In this document: positions 48,641-64,000 of the stretch, piece by piece
Numbering within the stretch: the first letter of the stretch is position 1
How the letters are laid out: every line of letters begins with the position of its first letter
Source of the DNA: Telmatactis stephensoni
Taxonomy: Eukaryota; Cnidaria; Anthozoa; Actiniaria; Isophelliidae
Reading direction: 5' to 3'
DNA length: 64,000 nt
Assembly (NCBI GenBank): GCA_029948255.1
Contig: JALIZF010001707.1
Location: 186,001 to 250,000, forward strand
Notes under the pieces: generated by a model
The model's input: only the letters and a program-made list of their open reading frames with translations
Told to the model about the DNA's origin: nothing
Database searches by the model: none
Position numbers and translations under genes: made by a program

Positions 48641-49225
48641 AGCTATATTATAAAGCTAATGTAGTTTTCTTCTGGTAGTTTTCCATAGGAATTGTAGGAT
48701 AATCAGTCATTATTGAGAGGTCCATGCAGATGCTTCCAACAACATTGTTGGCCTCAACATGTTGATACATTTGAACACACGAAAGACAATTCATGATTCT
48801 GACTACCCTTAGTACCATTGCTATATGTCCCACAGGCTCAACAAACTTCATAGAATATCTCAGAATTTAAATTTTGGATTGCTGAAAATTGATTATAAAT
48901 TGTTATAATTCATGTTTACTGTCCTGTGAAAATGAAAGACAATTGCCTCATTACCCTAAGGCTTATAGTACTCTATAAAATGATTCTGGGTGTTAGTTTG
49001 TGGGACAAAATTTTGAATTCCAGTGGAAAAACTGCTGCAACAATGTTTGGCTTGCTATTGTCTGAGTCAGAACCATGAATAATGCCCAACCCCCCAAAGA
49101 CAACAATACCCAACTTTTCTTTTGTTCTGTTATAACCAAAGCTTACACTGGGGGTACATTTTATAAACTACTAACCAACAACCCAGCAGCGTAGGTCAAC
49201 AATGTTGGACTGAACTCATAACGTA

Positions 49226-49398
49226 ATAGAGGCTTTGCACCATCACGTGATGGCAGCCATGACAGAAAGCACAACAATAGTAAGAGTCTTTCCCCCCTGG
49301 GAAACTGAACTCTTTCTCACGTAAATCAGATTAGTCCAGACTCTATTGTTCCTGCCTCCTGTCATGGCAGCCATCACGTGATGGTGCAAAGGCTCTAT
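49226..49398. mobile_element. 173-bp MITE with 40-bp inverted termini
   Basis: ATAGAGGCTTTGCACCATCA at the left is matched in inverse by the right end, and the arms run through CGTGATGGC and GCCATGACAG with one or two mismatches. TA lies at both edges, compatible with a TA duplication. Confidence 0.75.
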
Positions 49399-49505
49399 AT
49401 AATTGTCCTGGAGCTAAAAACACCTTCAATTTTCATGACTGAGATGGACCAAACCTTGCTGAGTACAGGGTACACTATGTGATCAGTATAGTGTCATACA
49501 ATCAA

Positions 49506-49613
49506 GCTATATTTCATATGAGTGTGAAACTTCGAATTCCCCTTATGCCATGACTGTGTAAGTTAAGTTCCTGTAACCATGCCATTTCCACAGTCATACA
49601 AAATCTACTGTAA
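49506..49613. repeat. MITE family 'TCATACGAAATCTGCT', copy 2
   Basis: TTTCATATGAGTGTGAAA opens it and CATACAAAATCTACTGTA closes it, with ATGCCATGACTGTG inside. The best-preserved member is 61111-61268. Confidence 0.5.
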
Positions 49614-50179
49614 CATTTGAAATTCCTTCAATCTGTGATTATGCCAATTTTTCTTGTTAAAATATCTGCTGTAGTAGTGTAATCTACATTCAGCTACAAA
49701 GTGACCTGCACTAACCTAACATGACAAATAACATTTTCATGGTTATTTATTTGTAACAGAATATTTAGTTATTTTAGAAAACAACAGTCCTTTTTTTAAA
49801 CTTTTCTTTCCCAAAGGGTATTTAACATTTAACAAATGGGGGATGCATATTTAGTAATCCCGCCATCAATTTTGTTTATTATTAATGAAATCTTGTACTC
49901 CAAGTACAGGATGTTATATACTACATTTTACATGTAGGTCACAGGACAAAAGGACACTGTAAAAGAACAGATCCCCATTTTAACATGAGTGCTTGTAAAT
50001 CCAAAATCATGGCTGGATCAATATCTTCTTACTTTGTCGGGTTTGTTTGTCTAAATTCCTATAATAGTATTATAGTTTATAATAAAGATGTTTGTTACAT
50101 ACATCTTTTCTCTTTTCGAGTACTCAAAAGTTACTAATGATTTGTAAAATGGCAGGAACAGAATATACCAGTAACTTAT

Positions 50180-50720
50180 AATTCCCAAAGGATAAGGTAT
50201 CTGTTTTGGAGAAGTGTCTGCCTTACAAGGGTGTTTGGCACCTTATAGAGATGTCCACCTTACAGGGATGACTGCTTTGAGGAAGTTCACTGTATGTGTA
50301 CTAAACAAGTAGAGGTGTTCACCTTAGAGAGGTGTCCACCTTACAGGGGTGTCTACTTTGAGGGAGTTCACTGTATGTGTACTAAACAAGTAGAGGTGTT
50401 CACCTTAGAGAGGTGTCCACCTTACAGGGGTGTCTACTTTGAGGGAGTTCACTGTATGTGTACTAAACAAGTAGAGGTGTTCACCTTAGAGAGGTGTCCA
50501 CCTTACAGGGGTGTCTACTTTGAGGGAGTTCACTGTATGTGTACTAAACAAGTAGAGGTGTTCACCTTAGAGAGGTGTCCACCTTACAGGGGTGTCTACT
50601 TTGAGGGAGTTCACTGTATTGTACCAAACAAATAGAGGCGTTACGTTCGCCTTAGAGAGGTATCCAGTTTAAAGGGGTGTCCACTGTGGGAGTGTTCAGT
50701 ATGAGACTAAAACACATGCT
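50180..50720. repeat. Minisatellite, 81-bp unit, four exact copies plus diverged flanks
   Basis: Units start at 50294, 50375, 50456 and 50537 and appear identical. Each contains TACTAAACAAGTAGAGGTGT, TTAGAGAGGTGTCCACC and TTACAGGGGTGTCTAC. Diverged units lie before (from about 50200) and after (to about 50700). As 81 is a multiple of three, one frame stays open and simulates a repeat protein; no start context, splice structure or homology supports a gene. Confidence 0.92.
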
Positions 50721-51149
50721 AGCCACCCCTCTGTTTCTATCTAGAATAATTGAAGGAAAAGGTGCCAATAAAAACAGCTGAAGTGACTTTTTTGTTTCAA
50801 GTTTCTCAGATGGTCTTAAATGGCACCATGGGCTAAAGCTCCTATGCATTCCAAACTGACATTGGCACCTAAAAAAGTTGCTTAGGCCGCTTTTATAGAC
50901 ATCCCTTCAACTTATCGATCTCATAGGCTGGTATTCAAAGCAGTGGCATCAATTTTTAAGCTCAAAGTTTATTTTGTAGAATATATACAAGTTCACATAC
51001 TCTAGGCACTAATGTGATAACTTGTGCTTGTACGTACCTTCAGTTGTTAGGACTGATATATACATAAGGCTAAGCAATGTACTGTATGTATATATAAATA
51101 GTTATTAAACATTTTATAATGAAAGTAAGCTTGCATTAGTATTGAACTC

Positions 51150-51318
51150 TAAAGCCCGATTTACTCGGTACGATTGTCGGCCCGATTTGAGTTTTATTGT
51201 TTTTAGCACTCCTTTCTCATTCAAAAAATCGGTCCAACACGAGAAAAACCTGCAACAAATTTTCCGAACGAAGCTTATTAAAAATCGGGCCGACAAATCG
51301 GTGCGTGTACACCAGCCT
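51150..51318. repeat. Inverted-repeat element
   Basis: CCCGATTTACTCGGTACGAT and GTCGGCCCGATTT near 51160-51190 are mirrored by AAATCGGGCCGAC, AAATCGG and TGCGTGTACACC near 51280-51312. Confidence 0.55.
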
Positions 51319-51819
51319 TAAAAGGTTCTATCGTCTAAATAGTCAATGTAATCAGGAATTTCTTTTTCCTTTAACGTTGACAACCACACAGAGTTGCACC
51401 GTGCATGTGTCCACCCCTACAGCAGTTGCGCGCAAGGTTGCAAAAAAGTATCAGAAGTAGAACTTCATTTTACTGCTGGGCCCGGTTGTTCAAACATGCA
51501 GGGTCCCTATACCCCTTTGCAAAATGAAATCACACAAAAATATTTGTCTTAATTTTCACGTGTCACGGATAATTCAAAAAATCTTTCACGTTCACAAAAA
51601 AATCAAAAGTTGCTTTCACGTGGACGCAAAAAGATTTTAGACCTTAAAATCAGATTAGTGCTACCCCAGGGTTAACGCCAATGCTTTTCTTGAGATTTAA
51701 CACTGCGTTACCGCTTAGCTTCTTTCGGACAACTAGAGCCTGGTGTACAACTGTTGCACGCAACTGTGTGGGATGGAAACGCAGTGCTACTCTGTGTTAA
51801 TACACGGCTACCTTTCAAG

Positions 51820-52196
51820 ATGGCGCAGGGAACTGTGAAGGGGACTATATTGTATGACCTTGGTCCAGATGGTAAATAATGCAATTTTTAGGCAAATTTT
51901 TATTATGTCTTGTGCAACAAAATGACATGAAATTATGTGTAAGTTCCAAATCATTGAGTAAAGACGTCGGCACAGAAAGACGACGGTGGCCGCAGTCTTG
52001 CATTTCGTCTCCTCCCAGTCATTTGTGTGCAACATCAAAAAGAGAAATTTCGATGGAAAGCTTTGAGAAAATAGCAAAATTAAACTCGCCAAATATGCAA
52101 AGAACTCCGAAATCACGAAAATTTCATGCGAATTTTTCCGCACAAAAGAGGGACGAGAGGCCGCTGTTGCGTTGCTACTCGGTGAAGAGTGACTAA
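51820..52196 (+). CDS. Doubtful small coding candidate
   Basis: ATG 51820 opens 18 codons (MAQGTVKGTILYDLGPDG), then a stop. A second frame, open at least from 51879 to 52196, ends in a Ser/Arg/Lys-rich stretch (PNMQRTPKSRKFHANFSA, ending CYSVKSD). The 20 bases between, from GTAAAT at 51873 to TTTTTAG, would join the two frames if removed, but 20 nt is too short for a normal animal intron. No homology was recognised. It could be two frames of a decayed gene, a sequencing indel, or chance. Confidence 0.2.
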
Positions 52197-52670
52197 AAAA
52201 TGTTAAGTTTTTTTAATGTTTATAACTGAAAATACTGTATTTCAATTTTTGTGCCAAACGAAAATGTTTACGGATAACTGAAAAAAAAAACCAGTTAAAG
52301 TAAAAACGCACTCTGAAATCTATAATTAAAAGAAGAAAAGAGAAAAGAGAAAGAAAAAAGAAGAAGAAGAAGAAAAAAAGATCTAGCATCGTCAAGGCTC
52401 GAATTAACCTATGCCCCTTATAATTGTTGTATTGTTACCCCCGGAAAAATAAGAATAACTGAGTAATGAAAACAAAAGGAAAAATGAAAACATGACACTT
52501 TGGGATGATTCTCCCGAGATATTCATAGAAACTGATGGCATGAGACATCGAATTGACTTACGTGACGGATAAAGATTTCGGCCCCATCCACGCTATCCCA
52601 GTGCTACATATCCCGAATGCCAGGGAGGGAGAGACAACAACGACTGCAAATTAGGAGGCTATGGGTTTTA

Positions 52671-52786
52671 ACCAATCAAAAGCTTAGAAAAATTGAACAT
52701 TTCAACAGCAACCATTCAAATCCAAGGAAGTGAAATTTGATTGGTAGTAACGGAGGATGATGGGTGGGCGAAGATTTTTATATATA
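52671..52786 (+). promoter_or_regulatory. Orphan CCAAT-CCAAT-TATA cluster
   Basis: CCAAT at 52672-52676, ATTGG at 52740-52744 and a strong TATATATA box at 52779-52786 are spaced like a core promoter. The first ATG downstream (52946) opens only ten codons. No exon of a recognisable gene follows before Crk-B at 54045. Confidence 0.3.
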
Positions 52787-54044
52787 GGGACAAAATTTGA
52801 CACAGGCTTGGCCCATAAGGTATTAGATATTTATAATATCAACTCCATACAGTAATTTGTCACGCTACCGACCATCATTGTCCCGTACCAAAGAAACTCA
52901 ACCCGCGGCTTACTCGACAACCTTTATAAAGCAGAAAGTGCTGCCATGGATAGACTAAAATGGTGGGATCTGTACTAACCTTGCCTTAATTTTATGTTCC
53001 ACAATTAAGAATTAAGAGGATATACATGCATACATACATTATGTACATTACAGGGGTACCGTATACCCAAAATAATCGGTCTCCGTGATAAGGGTTGCTC
53101 AGCCATAAAAACGTTGTCGTGAAATCGGGGTTAAGAGGCGCAAGACGGTGCCATATTTTATCAAGAGACACTCTGCCTCTCAGATCACTAGCAAGCAAAA
53201 CTGATTTCCGCGAAAAATAAATAATTAGTTAATTTATGATAACAGAAAACGGCAACAACTGCAGCGGGTACCGAATGCTGGATGACATAATATGACCAAT
53301 ATTTCTATTTCTCTTTCACTTGTCAACTGCTTATTGATCTGCGTCCCGGAGTTCCAGGAACTGAGCCACGAAATTTCATCCTTAATATCAGTGTAAGAAA
53401 ACTAATCAGCAGGAAGCTTTAGTATTCGGCGCTTTTCAGAGAGTCGACCCATACCGTTCGTTCTAGGAATTAAACCACTGACTTTCATTTTGTCAGTTTC
53501 GGGTTTGGTAAGACAGGCGTGACAATGTTCTTGTTTACATTTTTTGTTAAAAACAACTATGCAAATTGACAAACAAAACATCAGGAAAAAAAACTTCCTT
53601 TGCAAGATCAGAAACGTGATCCTCTCAAACCGTTGCGTCCAATATTGCACGCATTGATGTCATTTGTTGGATATGACGTAACGGTATCCCTGTGTTACGC
53701 TGCCGGCTCGTCCCATCTCGTCCCAGCCCCCTTTGCAGTGTCAATTTCCGGTTCTGCGAACGTTCATCGGAACCTCCATGTTGATTGTGTTTGTGAAGAT
53801 CTATTGGAATTTGTTGCTTAGAACTTACTTACTTACTTCAAAGGTACAAGAAGAACTAATCGTGAAGTACCGCTAGGCAATAACAGTTGGAATATGGAAG
53901 CCTTACTAAGGAAATAAACGAAGCCTGGTCTGCTTCATCATCGTCGCTCTATATTTTGTCTGTCAGTCGAAATCAACTAGTTTGGTGTCAAGAAATATTT
54001 CAATTTTTGCTTCGTTTTCTGAGAGATTTAGACCCTATTGAATA

Positions 54045-60850
<6,806 letters not shown>

Positions 60851-60905
60851 AATATAAGTACTATAATTTTCCTAGATCATCAAACAGTTTGTCTCCTAGA
60901 ACAAT

Positions 60906-60911
60906 AATAAA
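60906..60911 (+). promoter_or_regulatory. Candidate polyadenylation signal of Crk-B
   Basis: AATAAA 56 bp after the stop codon. Confidence 0.5.
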
Positions 60912-61110
60912 TGAAATGCATATTAGCAAAGAAATTAATGATTCTTTCTTTGACAAAATTTTAAAGTCTCCTATAAAATGTAGTTATTTTTCTATATATG
61001 ATAGATGTATCACTAAGTTGGCCCTTCTTCATACAAGTATTAATATATTGCCAGTGATTTTCTTATGAGTTGGTTGTGCAATAACCAGTGTATCATTGGG
61101 AACTTTGCCA

Positions 61111-61268
61111 TAGAGCAGATTTCGTATGAGTGTGAAACAGATTGTAAACGCCATACCATGACCATGGCAGTCCTGTGATGTCTATAAAAATATTTGAAAT
61201 TCCTGCCATAACTGTGCCATGCCGTGACCATTTGGTGCCGTTTTCACACTTATATGAAATCAGCTCTA
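61111..61268. mobile_element. MITE family 'TCATACGAAATCTGCT', best-preserved copy
   Basis: TAGAGCAGATTTCGTATGAG and TGTGAAAC at the left pair with GTTTTCACACTTATATGAAA and TCAGCTCTA at the right. The interior has CCATGACCATGGCAG / CTGCCATAACTG. Related copies are at 16950, 49506 and 59658. Confidence 0.7.
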
Positions 61269-62881
61269 AATCAAAATGTAAGACCCAATAGTCAATCAGC
61301 AGTGTAAGGAACTTCTGTTTAGGGTGTAGACTGTCTTCAAAGTCTTACCTACCTCTCCCCTATGAGCACAGTGATGAAGAACAAGGGTTTGCATCCTAGT
61401 TTGGATGCAATCAAAAGAAAGAAGTCATTACACTTGCTGTTGAGTTCTATAATATAGAGTACACGAAGCTCCTTGGCATAAGGGCAATACACGTATATGA
61501 AGAGAGGTGGGAAGTTCTTTAATTTTCCCCACATTTATCAATCCCTATGCAACAGAATTACCAAGTCTGAGAAAATCATGGTGATGAGGCTAATACAAAA
61601 TACATGTAGTTTATGACTTAAATTGTTGTTTTGTGATACTACCTTAGTGCATATAGTTTTAATATGTGTTGAAATTTTTACCTGCACTGACAATATATAT
61701 AATACTTTATTAAGAGTTATTTGTTTTTCTTTGTTATTTTCAATGTGTGGTTCCAGAAAATATCCATATCCCACCAATAAGGGAATTCGGAAAAGGATCC
61801 CCTACCCCTCTGGAATTTCCAGGTTTCCTCTTGTAATTTTGTTCTTCTTTTGACCCCACTCCTACCAGAAATTTCCAGTTCTGTCCTTGGTACGGTATGG
61901 ATATTTTGTGGAATGATATAGTGGAGGAAAAATAATTTGCTATTACAGGTACAAATAGTTCTACAAATTTCTTAGGATTGAATTTATTTTTATAAATGTA
62001 TTTTGAAATGGTATAAGTATGGCCACATTGCAGTTTCATACTTTCGATGTAGTTTATTATCATTTTATTTTAAATTCTGATCATAGCTGATGCACCCCTG
62101 ATAGTGGACACTTAGGGCACATTTACATGGTTTTATCTGGGGCTGAGTTCATCATACTAGGACAATTTTACATGATTTTCTGATGGGACATTTACAGTGG
62201 AGACAGCAAAAGGCGGAAAAAACTAATTTGCTTTAACAAATAGATTCCATTTTTCTGTGCGTCCGTACTTCTCTTGTGATGAAATCAGCTCAGGACAGAA
62301 TCCACCATGTGAACGCACCCTTAAATACCAAGGATAACTTTATCATAATAGAGTGCTTACAATATATCCTGAAAAAGTTAGCAAACTAAGTTGTACTAAA
62401 TAGCGCGAAATCCTTTGTTTTCTATTGTTTAATTAGTGTAATTTCTTACAAAGTTTTTCACGGATATTTTGTAAGCACTCTAATACATAGTGTCCCTTGT
62501 CGGTTTTTGTCAAAAAGTCTGCATGGTCTGTTTTTCTATCAAGTAATATCTTAGTCAGAGGTATAATTTTTTTTTCATTCCCTCCAGATATGTTTTGAGC
62601 TACACATAGAATAGTTTATTAGAGGGCAACAATATAGTAACCTAATTATTACGTGCCCTTTTCTAAAATATAATTGCAAGTACAATAAGATAAATGCAGC
62701 AATTTTGAGAGGTCTAATTATCTTTTATGTCCAGACTTTGTATTTTTCCTCTACAATAAATGATAAATAGATAATGTAAAGTACAGTATAATGATTTTAT
62801 GTTGGAACCAAAAACAGGTGCTTAAAATGACTATATCTATATGTAAATTAGAAATTAGACTCGAATATCAATTATCTTTGA

Positions 62882-63041
62882 TAGTTATACAATGGTTTCT
62901 CGTGGTATACCGTGGATATCCCACTCGTCACTTGTATTTTCTTTGTATACACACTTGTCGAAAGGCTCGTGTGTATACTGGAGAATACAAGTGACTCATG
63001 GGATATTCCATGGTATACCACTCGAAACCATTGTATAACTA
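62882..63041. mobile_element. 160-bp near-complete hairpin MITE
   Basis: TAGTTATACAATGGTTTC at the left pairs with GAAACCATTGTATAACTA at the right. The arms continue through GTGGTATACC, GATATCCCA, TCACTTGTATT and GTATACACAC to a loop of under 20 bp. The outermost TA on each side would fit a TA target duplication. Confidence 0.85.
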
Positions 63042-63551
63042 GTATATATTTTGTATATTTTACATTCAGATGACCGTTATACTGTCATCAAATGTAATAA
63101 CCAGCCTATGGTTAGATGTTCTTCTCCTCTCCCGAAGATTTTTGCCCAGTAGAGAAGAGGGGGAATTTCGATCCATAGACTAGTGAAACGTTCCCTCCGC
63201 TTTGGGATCTGTATCCCGAAAGACGCGATAGCTTTACGGGTCTGCGCTAACTTTCCCGAGTTTACGGGCGTTTCTCAAAGCGAACGTTAATTTTAATTTC
63301 TAGGATTTTACAATTTACGGATACGCGCGTGCTGCCGTAATTTTTCCCGTAAATTAGCGTGTCCGAAAAGTTATCAAGTCTTTCGAGAAACAGGCCCAAG
63401 TCATATTTCTTGAATTACCCACCCTATTCTGCTAATTATTATTTCAACTTTATGTTAGTATAAAATTAAGCAACCACGAGATAACAAGCAAGGACACTAC
63501 GACAAATCCTCGATTTTAATCATTTTCTTGAAAATGAAAAGATATAAGCAG

Positions 63552-63628
63552 CGATAGCCATGTTGGGTGAACGAACAAGAGACACTAATGAGAAATCATT
63601 GATCCAAGATGGCTTCCATTACGCTAGC
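63552..63628. repeat. Small inverted-repeat element, copy 2 of 2
   Basis: GATAGCCATGTTGGGTGAAC, ACACTAATGAGAAATCATTG and ATCCAAGATGGCTTCCAT match 4640-4735 in order. Confidence 0.55.
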
Positions 63629-64000
63629 AGCAATAAGGAAATTCAATATTTTCACCAGTAGACCAATAATTGAGATTCAGTATCAAAAATCATTGAAACC
63701 TTTGTTGCAATCTTTGGTCCTTGATTTGTTCAGCTTTAGACTGCATCGCTTGTCTTTGTGTGAAGAACCAAGAAACTCAAACCTGATTTGTATTCTATTT
63801 TTCTAATCTGTTCACTTGAGCTTCTTGTAGATAAATTAGAGTTTAATTGATAATATTAAATATTCCACATATTAAAAATAGTGTTCTGATAATTCGTAAA
63901 ATAGAGTAACAATGAAAACTTTCTAAAAGTAATAAACTTAAGTACGCTAATTATACGAATTTGCATTGATGTCTTTGTTAATTCGTTTGCTTAATTGAGG

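Larger units (their letters stand above)
60912..64000. other. No gene recognised; intergenic with inverted repeats
   Basis: Beyond the elements at 61111-61268, 62882-63041 and 63552-63628, no exon or RNA gene was recognised. The frames at 61538-61853, 61740-62063 and 63609-63806 have no conserved motif. Confidence 0.4.

Noticed and set aside
50294..50635. 113-codon frame with a 27-residue repeat
   Set aside because: It is a minisatellite with a unit length divisible by three; no homology or gene structure.

Overview
The window is animal nuclear DNA, most likely from an anthozoan cnidarian and plausibly a stony coral. This is an inference from four things: AT-rich sequence, small GT-AG exons spread over kilobase introns, orthologues of bilaterian signalling genes, and introns packed with short inverted-repeat elements and a tRNA-derived SINE. 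No operons, rRNA, CRISPR or prokaryotic gene structure are present. Most open frames longer than 60 codons are chance frames or frames through simple repeats. I built the genes by joining exons whose splice sites, reading phase and protein homology all agree.

Layout. (1) 919-15494 (+): a secreted short-chain collagen-like gene, six phase-0 exons, 300 residues, with an 11-kb intron full of tandem repeats. (2) 15495-20940: no gene; repeats, hairpins and a long CT tract. (3) 20951-22783 (+): CCAAT/TATA promoter and a four-exon gene for a 140-residue Id-like HLH protein without a basic region. (4) 22784-27306: no gene seen. (5) 27574-33303 (-): a complete eleven-exon p47/NSFL1C gene (UBA, SEP and UBX domains, 391 residues) containing a 23-nt microexon. 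(6) 34194-46646 (+): a complete ten-exon Crk adaptor gene (SH2-SH3-SH3, 286 residues), head-to-head with p47 across 890 bp. Its introns hold several elements, including a 3,056-bp transposon with perfect 58-bp terminal inverted repeats. (7) 46647-54044: minisatellite, inverted repeats, one orphan promoter-like cluster and one doubtful small coding candidate. (8) 54045-60850 (+): a second complete Crk gene (eight exons, 265 residues), a tandem paralogue of the first with four exon lengths preserved exactly. (9) 60851-64000: no gene; two strong inverted-repeat elements.

The genes do not form one pathway. p47 is a p97/VCP cofactor in membrane fusion and ubiquitin handling. The two Crk proteins would link phosphotyrosine signals to proline-rich partners. 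The HLH protein is probably a dominant-negative partner of bHLH transcription factors. The collagen is extracellular. The most notable points are the tandem Crk pair with diverged linkers and no regulatory YxxP tyrosine, the Id-like gene, the collagen-like protein with unidentified terminal modules, and the precisely bounded DNA transposon. Repeat families recur across the window, often inside introns of both Crk genes.
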